64,000 nt of DNA, taken from positions 620,001 to 684,000 of the forward strand of contig NZ_JBIZWA010000002.1 of NCBI RefSeq assembly GCF_044769865.1, read 5' to 3'. The notes below the pieces were generated by a model. It was given only the letters and a program-made list of their open reading frames with translations. It did no database searches and was not told the DNA's origin. Shown here in pieces: positions 34,317-43,115 of this stretch. Origin of the DNA: Homoserinimonas sp044769865 (lineage in GTDB: Bacteria; Actinomycetota; Actinomycetes; Actinomycetales; Microbacteriaceae). Position numbers and translations under genes: made by a program. Within the stretch, counting starts at the first letter, position 1. The number at the start of each line of letters is the position of its first letter.

Positions 34317-35000
34317 ATGTCTGACACCCAGGTGAGCGAACTGCTGGCCGAACTCGCGTCGCTCGAAGACCCGCGAGCGCGAGCGGTCAACGAGCGACAC
34401 GGCGACGATCACGGGGTCAACCTGTCGAAACTGCGCGCGATCGCCAAGCGGCTGAAAGTCCAGCACGAGCTTGCGGTCGAGCTGTGGGCCACGGATGTCA
34501 CGGTCGCCCGCCTTCTCGCCCTGCTTGTCTGCCGCCCGAAGCTCTACAGCGCTGGCGAACTCGACGCCATGCTGCGCGAGGCCCGGGCGCCGAAGGCACA
34601 TGACTGGCTCGTGAACTATGTCGTCAAGAAGAACCCGCACGCCGACGAGCTTCGGCTCGCGTGGCTAGCGGATGCCGACCCGGTGGTGACGAGCGCCGGG
34701 TGGGCGCTCACGAGCGAGCGAGTGGTGAAACGGCCCGAGGGACTCGACCTGGCGGGGCTACTCGATACAATCGAGGCAGAGATGAAGGATGCCCCCGACC
34801 GGCTGCAGTGGGCGATGAACACGTGCCTCGCCCAGATTGGCATCACCCACCCCGAGTTCCGCGACCGGGCGGTCGCGATCGGCGAGCGCCTCGAAGTGCT
34901 CAAGGACTATCCGACGCCTCCAAACTGTACGTCGCCGTTCGCCCCGATCTGGATCGCGGAGATCGTGCGGCGCCAGGAGGCACCGTCAGCGCAGGTGTGA
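34317..35000 (+). CDS. DNA alkylation repair protein (AlkC/AlkD-like HEAT repeats)
   Basis: A 227-residue all-helical protein. LSKLRAIAKRLKVQHELAVELW, the WLVNYVVKKNPHADELRLAW helix pair and SAGWALTSERVVKRP match DNA alkylation repair HEAT-like enzymes that excise alkylated bases. AGAGGGAG precedes the ATG at 34317. It starts 22 bases after the reductase gene and its end overlaps the convergent SDR gene by 15 bases. Confidence 0.82.
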   Translation: MSDTQVSELLAELASLEDPRARAVNERHGDDHGVNLSKLRAIAKRLKVQHELAVELWATDVTVARLLALLVCRPKLYSAGELDAMLREARAPKAHDWLVNYVVKKNPHADELRLAWLADADPVVTSAGWALTSERVVKRPEGLDLAGLLDTIEAEMKDAPDRLQWAMNTCLAQIGITHPEFRDRAVAIGERLEVLKDYPTPPNCTSPFAPIWIAEIVRRQEAPSAQV

Positions 35001-35759
35001 CGCCCCGTTGAGGTCGACGACCGCGCCGGAGGCCCAGACGGCGGCGGGCGACGCGAGGTAGACGATCGTGTCGGCGATCTCCTCGGGGGTGCCGACCCGC
35101 CCGAAGGGGCTCTGGGCGCGCAGCTCGTCGCCGCGCTCCCCCGCGAGCTTCTCCTGCTGCCGCTCAGTCGCGACGAAGCCGGGGGCGACGGATGTCACGG
35201 CGATCCCGTGCGGCGCGAGCCGCTGTGAGATCGACTGCCCGAAGGCATGCAGGGCCGCTTTCGTCGCGCCGTAGGCGGCGTGGTCTGCCTCGCCGCGGTA
35301 CGCGCCGCGGGAGCCGACGTTGACGATCGCGCCGGGAGCACCGCGCTCAATGAGGTGCCGCGCGAAGGCCCAGGTCACGTGGGCGGGCCCGAGCAGATTC
35401 GTGCGGGTCATCCTGTCCCACGCGTCGACCCAGGTGTTCCAGTCGCCTGCGTCGATTGGGTGGGCGTTGGCCGCGTCAGGGCCGACCGCGGCGTTGTTGA
35501 CGAGCACATCGAGGGTGCCGAGCTCAGCGACGGCAGTGTCGACGATGTGGCGTGCCGCATCCGGCGTCGAGAGGTCTCCCCCGATGATCGTGTGCCCCTC
35601 GCCTGGCAGGAGGGCGAGGGTCTGCTCGGCGTCCTCGCGGGAACTGCCGTAGTGCGCAGCGACGCGACTGCCCGCCCGCGCGAAGGCGATCGCGGTAGCG
35701 CGACCGATGCCCCGTGAGGCTCCCGTGATGAGCACACCGCGGCCCGTGGCATCCGTCAT
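34986..35759 (-). CDS. Short-chain dehydrogenase/reductase (FabG-like)
   Basis: A 257-residue classical SDR: cofactor motif GASRGIGRATAIAFA, NNAAVGP after strand 4, the active-site serine in VNVGSRGAYRGE and YGATK as YxxxK, then a C-terminal VYLASPAAVWASGAVVDLNG. GAGGGG precedes the ATG at 35759. The substrate is unknown. It is a single gene between convergent and co-directional neighbours. Confidence 0.87.
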   Translation of the reverse strand: MTDATGRGVLITGASRGIGRATAIAFARAGSRVAAHYGSSREDAEQTLALLPGEGHTIIGGDLSTPDAARHIVDTAVAELGTLDVLVNNAAVGPDAANAHPIDAGDWNTWVDAWDRMTRTNLLGPAHVTWAFARHLIERGAPGAIVNVGSRGAYRGEADHAAYGATKAALHAFGQSISQRLAPHGIAVTSVAPGFVATERQQEKLAGERGDELRAQSPFGRVGTPEEIADTIVYLASPAAVWASGAVVDLNGASHLR

Positions 35760-35876
35760 TCTTCGCCCCTCGCGGATGCTCGCCATGACGCCGGTGGTGG
35801 CGCCGTATCCCCCGCGCTTCGAGGGTACATTGCGTGGGGTGTCGACGAGCAGTCGGGACTCGGTCGGTGCCTTCGG

Positions 35877-36482
35877 CTACCGCTGCATGAGCGCGTCGAG
35901 CCCAACCGCCATGGCGGCGGCGAGGCGAAAGTCGACGCGGGTGTCGGGCACGGTGACGGTGTATCGGTCGCGGAGGCTCATTTGCCGTTCGCTCGACATG
36001 ACGAGCTGACCGGTGGCCTTGTCGGTGAAGTCGAAGTGGAACGCGAACGGGAGCTCGACGAAGCGGCGAATGATCGCGATGGCCTGGTTGCGCTCCTGCC
36101 CGTAGGCGTCAATGCCGGGGCCTGCGAGGTGAAAGCTGGAGCGCAGCAGGCTCGCCCCGAAGTCTTTCTGGAACCACCCGATGGCGGCGCCGGATGCGTC
36201 AAACACGTCGTAGACGGCGGCGAGGTCGAGCGCCTGGCGTGCCTTGAACGAGAAGACGGGCTGCGTGCGGGCTTCGTCCGCATAGAACGTGACCTGCTCC
36301 TTGAAGGCCATGCGTTTCTGCTGCGCGATCGCGATCACGACGCCTTCGCTGCCGTCGGGATTGGCTGCGCGGATCTCGTAGCGGTTCACCATCATGGTGA
36401 TCTTTTGCTTGACGAAGAACTGCGGGCGGTGGTCGACGCCGCCAGCGGGCGTCGCGGACGGGGTAGCGGATGCGTCGGTCAC
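35877..36482 (-). CDS. LURP-one-related/scramblase-like protein
   Basis: A 201-residue protein of the Tubby-like LURP-one/scramblase fold. It contains FFVKQKITMMVNRYEI (about 23-38), IAIAQQKRMAFKEQVTFYAD, GAAIGWFQKDFGASLLRSS and the C-terminal FRLAAAMAVGLDALM helix. The start is a GTG at 36482 preceded, 6 bases away, by CATACT, so the message may be leaderless. The function of bacterial members is unknown. Confidence 0.78.
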   Translation of the reverse strand: MTDASATPSATPAGGVDHRPQFFVKQKITMMVNRYEIRAANPDGSEGVVIAIAQQKRMAFKEQVTFYADEARTQPVFSFKARQALDLAAVYDVFDASGAAIGWFQKDFGASLLRSSFHLAGPGIDAYGQERNQAIAIIRRFVELPFAFHFDFTDKATGQLVMSSERQMSLRDRYTVTVPDTRVDFRLAAAMAVGLDALMQR

Positions 36483-36567
36483 CCGTACAGTATGGCGGCA
36501 GCTTCCCACAGATCTACAGCGCGGAGATCGCGCGCCACCAGCAGTGAAACTGCCGGGCCGAGTTCAT

Positions 36568-36960
36568 CTAGCGGCTCTTGCGCGTCTCGCGATCGTTGGC
36601 CTTCTGGATCGCGTCGACGAGCTCGTCCTTGTTCATGCGCGAGCGGCCGGGCACGTCGAGGCGCTTGGCGACGTCGTAGAGGTGCTTCTTGGTCGCGTTG
36701 GCATCGACGCCCCCCTTCGTCTCGCCCTTTGAGCCGCGCCCGCCCGCTGCCTTCTTGTCGGAGGGGCCACTCGATGACTTCTTCTCCCAGTGGTCGCCGA
36801 CCTTCTCATACTCGTGCTTGAGCGCCGAGAACGCGGTGCGGTGGGCGCGTTCGCCCTCGCCGTAGCTTTCGACGGCCGAGTCGTGGGCCTTGATCCAAAT
36901 CTCCTGCGCGTGCTTCGGCGAGCGCTCAAGGGTCGAGGGAAGTTCCTTTGCTCCGGGCAT
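36568..36960 (-). CDS. ChaB-family protein with Rho N-terminal-like domain
   Basis: A 130-residue protein. The N-terminal ChaB domain reads ELPSTLERSPKHAQEIWIKA with GEGERAHRTAFSALKHEYEKVGDHW, followed by a basic Gly/Ser linker. A C-terminal SAP/Rho-N-like helix pair (TKKHLYDVAKRLDVPGRSR, then KDELVDAIQKAND) follows. GGAGGA lies about 5 bases before the ATG. These proteins are thought to bind nucleic acid or be stress-related; the role is unproven. Confidence 0.85.
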   Translation of the reverse strand: MPGAKELPSTLERSPKHAQEIWIKAHDSAVESYGEGERAHRTAFSALKHEYEKVGDHWEKKSSSGPSDKKAAGGRGSKGETKGGVDANATKKHLYDVAKRLDVPGRSRMNKDELVDAIQKANDRETRKSR

Positions 36961-37117
36961 CCGTGTCCTCCTTGGTCGTTGTGTTGCGACGGTAGGAGCG
37001 TGACCTCTGTATTGCCCGAACGTCTCACAGCTCTGTCGTCGGCCGCGTGATCACAGTGCCCCCGTGCTTGGCGCTCGGCGGCGAGGTGCTTGGCGAACCG
37101 ATGGCTAGACTGCACGC

Positions 37118-40036
37118 GTGCCCCGCGAGCGTTCCTCGGCCGACGAGCCCACCCTCGATGACGCTGAGCGCATTCCCGACGTTGCCCCGAGGCACACGCC
37201 CGTCTGGGCGTTCCTCTCCGCAGCGCTGCTCGCGCTCGAGGCGTGGCTGCGTTCGCACGGCGGCAAGAAGCTGCAGTACAGCATCCGTGCCTTCTGGGCC
37301 ATGGTCGGGGTCGCGGGCCTCGTGCTCACGTTCGGGCCCGTCATCAACAAGCCCATGGAGCTTGACGACATCACCTCCTCGGCATCCTCCGCGACCGAGA
37401 CGTGGATCGCCCGCAAGTTCGACGTCGATTACACGATCACGCGCGCACCCGACGGCACCGTGCGCGCCGAGGTGGTCGAGACGATCGACGCGCTCTTTCC
37501 CGAGGACGTGCGCGAGCGCGGCATCGAACGCGTGCTCGCCACGAACTACCAGGGGCACGATCTCGCGCCCAGCGACATCCGTGCGACCCTCGACGGCGCC
37601 CCCATCGAGGTGGGGCGCAGCGCGACGCCCGACCAGCTTCGGCTCTCGATCATGAGCGAGCAGGAACTGACGGGCGACCACCAGTACGTGCTCGAGTACA
37701 CGCTGCACCATCTGGCTTACCAGACGACGGATGAGGCCTCGGGTGCGCCGATCGACATGCTCGAGTGGGACGTGTTCGGGCCGTCGTGGCCGCAGGGTTT
37801 CGCGGCGCTCGACGTGACGGTCACGCTGCCGGAGGAACTCGACGAGCGACTGCTGCGGCAGCCGCGTGGCGGGCTCGCGTGGACGCTCCTGGCGGCGAGC
37901 GACTGGATCGAGGCAGAGGCGGATGCCCCGCCCGGCACCGCGGTCTACAACTTCACCAACGAGCAGAACATGCCACCGCACTCGAACGCGTGGTTCACCA
38001 TGCCCTTCGAGGCCGAGACCTTCACGATGCCGCCGAAGTCCACCCTCTGGTGGGTGCAGACCTTCGGTCCGCTCGCGCCGCTGGCCTTCCTCGCGGTCAC
38101 ACTCCTGTTCGCGCTCGCGGCCCGGGCGGTCGCCTGGAGCGATGAGCGCGGGCGCCCTTGGTTCACCGCGCAGGCTGAGCCGCCGCGCGAGGTCTCGCCG
38201 CGTCTCGCCGCGCAGATCCTGCGCGCACCTCGCACGATGGAACTCGCGGAGGCGCTGGAGAGTCGCAGTCGGGTGCGCGTCGCGCAGGTTGCGCGGCGGG
38301 CCGGCCGCGTCGGCGACCTGCCGCGGGCGCTGACGCGATACCTACGCGCGGGGGAACGCCGTGAGCAACTCAGAAGGGGGCTGCGGCGCATCCCGCATGG
38401 CTTCGTGCGCGACCTCTTCATCGCCGCACCCACCGCCCTGACGATCGTGCAGTGGGGACTCGTGCGCCAGCTCTCGCACCAGGCGACGCTCGCGATCGTG
38501 TGGTGGCCCGTCGCGTTCGTGCTCGTGTCGTCCGCGATCGCACTCATCGTGCTCGCAATCGCGCTCTCGGCACGGCCGCTCACGAAGGAAGGCGCGCTCA
38601 TTCGGCAGCACCTGCTCGGCATCGAGGCCTATGCCGAGCGCACGCAGCTCCTCGACCGCACGACGACACGCGACAGGCTGCTCCCCTACGTCGTGCTCTT
38701 CGGCGCTCCCCGTGCGACCGCACGCCGGGTGGGCGAGCTTGCCGCGCAGGAGGCGACTGCTTCGGATGACGCGGCCGATCGCGAACCGGACCCCGAAGGC
38801 TACCTCTCCCCCACTCGCATCCTCGTGCGCCTGCTCGCCCTCGCACTCGTCGGCGGCTCGATCGCCATCGCGAGCACGATGACGAGCCCGTACAACTACG
38901 AGCCGGATGCCCTCATGTATGAGGGCGACCTGCCTGGAACCTGGGGCCACACGGTGCGCTCCTTTGAGGCGAGCGCCGAGTTGAGTCGCGGCGCGGATGA
39001 CCGGGCCGTGCTCGAGGTGAGCCAGACGGCGCTCGTCGACTTCGACGACAGCATGCGGCATCCGCCCCAGTACATGCACCAGTGGCCGCGCGTGCACGAT
39101 GGCCACGACCTCGGCCTCGAGATCGAGCGTGTGACAGTAGGCGGCAAGGCGGTGCCGTTCGACACAGGCATCGACGGGGACGACACCTACATCGTCACCC
39201 GCATGGTCGAAGTTGTGAGCGGTGAGCACGAGGTGCGTATCGACTACCGCTATACGTCCGCGGCGACAGCGGCGGATGCTGTCGGTGGCGACCGCGTCGA
39301 CCGCGTGCGGTGGGCAGCACTGGTCGACGGTTGGGAGTACGACTACGGCTGGGACCCGGACGACGAACTCGAACCGTTCACGCTGGAACTGCGCATCCCG
39401 CAGGAGCTCGAAGGTCTCGTGCGTGACGGCGGCTGGCTGACGAAGGACCCCGACACCTCCGAGGTCGTGCGCGAGTGGATGGAGGCACCCATCCCCTTTG
39501 GCACCGTCGCACTCCTCGACCACTACGGGGACGACGCTCCCGAGCCGGGCAGCGTCACGGAGGACACGACGTCACGCGGCGAGGATGGCGCGCGGGTGCA
39601 CCTGCTGGAACTCCGCCATGGCGAGCACGACAGCTACCCCTCGCGTCTCGGCTGGACCGACCTCGGCACGATCCTCGACTTCCCTGAGGGAACCTTCGCC
39701 GGACCCGACGCCTCGGCCCTCGACGACATCGAGGCGGAAAAGAACATGCCGACGGTGGTGGTCGGGGTGCTCTCCGTCATCGCGGTCGGACTCGGACTGC
39801 TCGCGCTCGCGAGGGGACCGCTCCGCGAGACGGCCCGCCGCCCAGGCCTGCTGCGGGACATGATCCGGTGGCTGGCCCCGGCCTCGGCGCTCGGGGCGCT
39901 CATCCTGTTCTTCTGGGCGAGCGCCGAAATGGCGAGTGATCATCCCGCGCTCGGCGTAATGGCGGTACCGACGCTCGCGGGGATTGCGGCGGCCGTGACG
40001 GGCCTGATCCTCACGCGGCGGCGCAAGAAGAAGTAA
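37118..40036 (+). CDS. Large membrane protein with two DUF2207-like domains
   Basis: A 972-residue protein. The first membrane helix (about 57-73) precedes an extracytoplasmic DUF2207-like domain (about 90-300, DVDYTITRAPDGTVRAEVVE...). Further helices lie at about 310-337, 434-485 and 569-588. A second extracytoplasmic domain of the same style (about 590-880, AVLEVSQTALVDFDD...) and three terminal helices end in RRRKKK. Most DUF2207 proteins have one such domain, so this looks like an internal duplication. The GTG follows a TAGACT box by 6 bases (leaderless type). The function is unknown. Confidence 0.78.
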   Translation: MPRERSSADEPTLDDAERIPDVAPRHTPVWAFLSAALLALEAWLRSHGGKKLQYSIRAFWAMVGVAGLVLTFGPVINKPMELDDITSSASSATETWIARKFDVDYTITRAPDGTVRAEVVETIDALFPEDVRERGIERVLATNYQGHDLAPSDIRATLDGAPIEVGRSATPDQLRLSIMSEQELTGDHQYVLEYTLHHLAYQTTDEASGAPIDMLEWDVFGPSWPQGFAALDVTVTLPEELDERLLRQPRGGLAWTLLAASDWIEAEADAPPGTAVYNFTNEQNMPPHSNAWFTMPFEAETFTMPPKSTLWWVQTFGPLAPLAFLAVTLLFALAARAVAWSDERGRPWFTAQAEPPREVSPRLAAQILRAPRTMELAEALESRSRVRVAQVARRAGRVGDLPRALTRYLRAGERREQLRRGLRRIPHGFVRDLFIAAPTALTIVQWGLVRQLSHQATLAIVWWPVAFVLVSSAIALIVLAIALSARPLTKEGALIRQHLLGIEAYAERTQLLDRTTTRDRLLPYVVLFGAPRATARRVGELAAQEATASDDAADREPDPEGYLSPTRILVRLLALALVGGSIAIASTMTSPYNYEPDALMYEGDLPGTWGHTVRSFEASAELSRGADDRAVLEVSQTALVDFDDSMRHPPQYMHQWPRVHDGHDLGLEIERVTVGGKAVPFDTGIDGDDTYIVTRMVEVVSGEHEVRIDYRYTSAATAADAVGGDRVDRVRWAALVDGWEYDYGWDPDDELEPFTLELRIPQELEGLVRDGGWLTKDPDTSEVVREWMEAPIPFGTVALLDHYGDDAPEPGSVTEDTTSRGEDGARVHLLELRHGEHDSYPSRLGWTDLGTILDFPEGTFAGPDASALDDIEAEKNMPTVVVGVLSVIAVGLGLLALARGPLRETARRPGLLRDMIRWLAPASALGALILFFWASAEMASDHPALGVMAVPTLAGIAAAVTGLILTRRRKKK

Positions 40037-40077
40037 GCGCCGCCTCTCCCCCGCAGTTCCATGGTACGGCCGCAGTG

Positions 40078-40097
40078 GGGGCTTGCCGCAAGACCCC
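40078..40097 (+). promoter_or_regulatory. Rifamycin-associated element (RAE)
   Basis: GGGGCTTGCCGCAAGACCCC differs at two positions from the published inverted-repeat RAE as I remember it (GGGGCTTGCGGCAAGGCCCC). RAEs are found upstream of actinobacterial rifamycin-inactivating genes. It lies 41 bases before the Rox-type monooxygenase start. Confidence 0.85.
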
Positions 40098-40138
40098 CTG
40101 CCTGGGGCAGGATCGTTCGCCGAGGCGAAGGGGATGCG

Positions 40139-41560
40139 ATGCACGATGTGATTGTGGTCGGCGGCGGTCCGACCGGGGTGATGCTGGCGTGCGAGCTCGC
40201 ACTGCAGGGTGTCGAGGCACTCGTACTGGAACGGGATGCCGAGCCGACCGAGATTGTGAGAGCCCTCGGGTTACACGTTCGCAGCATCGAGCTCATGGCG
40301 CAGCGCGGCCTGCTGGAGCGCATGCTCCCGCTCGGCCAGACATACCCGGTCGGCGGGTTCTTCGCGGGGCTGACGGCTCCCGCGCCTACGCTCGACACGG
40401 CACATCCCTATGTCTTGGGCATCCCACAGACGACCACGGAGCGCATCCTGCTCGAGCGGGCGGAGGAGCTCGGCGTCGAGCTACGGCGCGAGCGTGAGGT
40501 CGTCGGCCTGGGGCAGGACGACAACGGCGTGACGGTCGATTTCGCAGATGGCTCGTCGCTTCGAGCCCGCTACCTGGTCGGATGCGACGGTGGGCGCAGC
40601 CGGGTGCGCAGGATGCTTGGTGTCGACTTCGTCGGCGAGCCGAGCCGCAACGACACCCTCCTTGCCGAGGTGGCGCTCAGCGCACCGCTCGAGGAGATCA
40701 TGGCGACTGTCGCCCAGGTTCGCGCGACGCAGCTTCGCTTCGGGGCGGGCCCGATCGGCGACGGCTACTTTCGCGTTGTGGCGCCGGCGCGTGAGGTGGC
40801 AAGCGATCGTTCGGTGCCGCCGAGCCTCGACGATCTCACAGCGGCGATGCGGGATGCCGCGGGCACCGACTTCGGCGCCCACTCGCCCCGCTGGCTCTCG
40901 CGCTTCGGTGACGGCACCCGACTCGCGGCGCGCTACCGCGTCGGCAGGGTGCTGCTCGCGGGAGACGCCGCACACGTGCACCCTCCCGTCGGCGGCCAGG
41001 GGCTCAACCTCGGGCTCCAGGATGCCGCCAACCTCGGGTGGAAACTCGCCGCCGAGGTGCTCGGCCAGGCGCCGGATGGGCTCCTCGACAGCTATGAGCG
41101 CGAACGGCGGCCCGTGGCATCCGCCGTGCTCGACAACACGCGCGCCCAGATGCACCTCATGTCGCTCGATCCGGGAGCCCAGGCGGTGCGCCGTCTCCTC
41201 GCGGAACTCATCGAGATCGACGAGGTCAACCGCAGGCTCACCGAGAAGGTCACGGGCGTCGATGTGCGCTATGAATCGGGCGAGCATCCGCTCATCGGCA
41301 CCCACCTGCGCGACATGCCCCTGGGCGACGAGAGGCTCTACGAGCGGATGCACGGGGCGCGCGGCCTGCTCATCGACCCCTCGGGCCGGTACACCGTCGA
41401 TGGTTGGCACGACCGCGTCGATCACGTTCCCGAGCGCTGCGATGAGCTCGACGCCCCGGCCGTGGTGCTGCGCCCAGACGGCTACGTCGCGTGGGCGGGC
41501 CACGACGTGGCTGAACTGCGAGAGCACCTCGGCCGCTGGTTCGGGGCGCCCGCCGCCTAA
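40139..41560 (+). CDS. rox: Rifampicin monooxygenase (Rox-type FAD-dependent class A hydroxylase)
   Basis: A 473-residue flavoprotein, the same length as characterised Rox enzymes. It has the N-terminal FAD motif VVGGGPTGVMLACELA, the DG motif YLVGCDGGRSRVRR near residue 150 and the GD motif LLAGDAAHVHPPVGGQGLN near residue 280. The stretches GGFFAGL, DTAHPY.LGIPQTT, DNTRAQ and DGWHDRVDHV follow Rox closely. Rox hydroxylates the rifamycin ansa system and inactivates it. The ATG follows AAGGGG by 6 bases. The upstream RAE makes rifamycin induction likely. Confidence 0.88.
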   Translation: MHDVIVVGGGPTGVMLACELALQGVEALVLERDAEPTEIVRALGLHVRSIELMAQRGLLERMLPLGQTYPVGGFFAGLTAPAPTLDTAHPYVLGIPQTTTERILLERAEELGVELRREREVVGLGQDDNGVTVDFADGSSLRARYLVGCDGGRSRVRRMLGVDFVGEPSRNDTLLAEVALSAPLEEIMATVAQVRATQLRFGAGPIGDGYFRVVAPAREVASDRSVPPSLDDLTAAMRDAAGTDFGAHSPRWLSRFGDGTRLAARYRVGRVLLAGDAAHVHPPVGGQGLNLGLQDAANLGWKLAAEVLGQAPDGLLDSYERERRPVASAVLDNTRAQMHLMSLDPGAQAVRRLLAELIEIDEVNRRLTEKVTGVDVRYESGEHPLIGTHLRDMPLGDERLYERMHGARGLLIDPSGRYTVDGWHDRVDHVPERCDELDAPAVVLRPDGYVAWAGHDVAELREHLGRWFGAPAA

Positions 41561-42606
41561 GCTCGGTTCGCGGCGAGCCGCGCCACGAATCCCGTCCGCC
41601 CGCTGAGGAAGGCGAGCAGCCACTCGAGGGGGCCCTGCCCGATCGTCTTCCTCCACACGGGGGCGACGACGAGCGTCACTGCCGTGAAGATCATCCAGGT
41701 CGTGGCATCCGGGCCCCACCCGGCCGGGTCGAGCACATACCAGGCGGCGAGCGCGAGCACGTGCGTCGTGTAGACCGTGAGGGGCATGGCGCCGGCTGCG
41801 GCGAGGGGATACAGGATGCGTCCGGCGATGCCGCCTGCGGTACCCGCCCGTGGCGACGTGATCCAGATCAGGACGGCGACGGTGAGTGCCGCGGCTCCGA
41901 GGGCCGAGAGTTGCAGGGCGAGAGCGGACGGCCACGACGAGGGTCCGCCGTCGGGATCGAGGGAGAGGGTGAGCGCGAGGCCCACGGCGAAGAACACCGC
42001 CCCGGCGATTACCATCGCCACCTGGGTTCTAGGGCGAAGCAGGTCGGCTCGGGCGAGGAGGTATCCGGCGATGATGGACGGGAGCCAGGTGACCATCGGG
42101 TAGGAGCCCGTGAGCACCCAACCGATCGCCTCAGCGCCGATCACCCCAAGCAGGCCGTCACCGACCGGAACCGTGCGCCCGACGCCTGCCAGGATCGCGA
42201 TGTGTCCGGCCACCAGGAGCACGGCAGCGCCGGCCAGCAGCCATGCTGACGGCACGAAGAGCAGCGGCAGCATCAGGAGGAAGAGGATGCCCCACTCGTC
42301 GATCACGACACTGACGCCGGAGAAGAACGACTCCAGGAGCAGGCCGAGTGCCAGCAGCAGGATGCCGCGGATCGCAACCTGCCAATGCACACGGCCACGC
42401 GGAGTCCCTGCCACGAGCAGGCCGAGCGAGATGCCGCCAACGAGGGCGAAGAGCATCCGCGGTCGCGTGCCACCCGCAAGCTCGTCGAGCACGACGAACG
42501 CCCCCGTGGGCTCGCTGACTGAGACCGTGTGGGCGGTGAACATGCCCAGCACGGCGACACCTCGCGCGATATCGAGGCCCCGGATGCGCGTGTCGGCTGC
42601 TCGCAT
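41557..42606 (-). CDS. DUF418/heparan-glucosaminide acetyltransferase-like membrane protein
   Basis: A 349-residue protein with about nine to ten hydrophobic helices. It starts IRGLDIARGVAVLGMFTAH (the conserved R-x-DxxRG...H motif of this superfamily) and ends with the DUF418-type PLTVYTTHVLALAAWYVLD. Such proteins are proposed acyl-transferring membrane enzymes. The ATG at 42606 is 14 bases downstream of the DUF3151 gene stop, so both may be one transcript. Its stop overlaps the rox stop region. Confidence 0.8.
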   Translation of the reverse strand: MRAADTRIRGLDIARGVAVLGMFTAHTVSVSEPTGAFVVLDELAGGTRPRMLFALVGGISLGLLVAGTPRGRVHWQVAIRGILLLALGLLLESFFSGVSVVIDEWGILFLLMLPLLFVPSAWLLAGAAVLLVAGHIAILAGVGRTVPVGDGLLGVIGAEAIGWVLTGSYPMVTWLPSIIAGYLLARADLLRPRTQVAMVIAGAVFFAVGLALTLSLDPDGGPSSWPSALALQLSALGAAALTVAVLIWITSPRAGTAGGIAGRILYPLAAAGAMPLTVYTTHVLALAAWYVLDPAGWGPDATTWMIFTAVTLVVAPVWRKTIGQGPLEWLLAFLSGRTGFVARLAANRA

Positions 42607-42619
42607 CGGGCGCGGCCAG

Positions 42620-43036
42620 CTACTCGCCGCTGCGAATCTTCTCGGCTGCCACAGGGTCGGAGTCGTCGAGGAACCTGGCCAGCCGCTCGACCTCATCCTC
42701 TTCGCCGATCGCGTCGGCGGCGCGCTGCAGGGCGAAGAGCGCCCGCAGCACCCCCCGGTTGGGTTCGTGCGACCACGGGATGGGGCCGTGGCCCTTCCAG
42801 CCTGAGCGGCGCAGCGCGTCGAGGCCGCGGTGGTAGCCGACCCGCGCGAAGGCATAGGACTCGAGGGTCTTGCCCTGCTCGTAGGCCTCATCGGCAAGGA
42901 GCGCCCACGCGAGGGACGAGGTGGGGTGTGCGAGGGCCACGTCGGCCGACGTGAAGTCGTCGTCGGCGACATCCTTCACAACATCAGGCTCTTCGGGCAG
43001 CAGGGTCGGCTCCGGGCCGAGCAGGTTCGTGGGCAT
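42620..43036 (-). CDS. DUF3151-family protein
   Basis: A 138-residue soluble helical protein conserved in actinobacteria (DUF3151). Landmarks are NLLGPEPTLLPEEP, HPTSSLAWALLADEAYEQG, ESYAFARVGYHRGLDALRRS and GWKGHGPIPWSHEPNRGVLR. The helical layout resembles tetratricopeptide-like proteins. The function is unknown. Confidence 0.88.
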   Translation of the reverse strand: MPTNLLGPEPTLLPEEPDVVKDVADDDFTSADVALAHPTSSLAWALLADEAYEQGKTLESYAFARVGYHRGLDALRRSGWKGHGPIPWSHEPNRGVLRALFALQRAADAIGEEDEVERLARFLDDSDPVAAEKIRSGE

Positions 43037-43115
43037 GGGTCAACGGTAGCGCGCAGCCGACTCCGCACGGCTCTTGCGGTGGGAATCTTCAGTGGCGCGA
43101 CCTACTCTCACGCAT

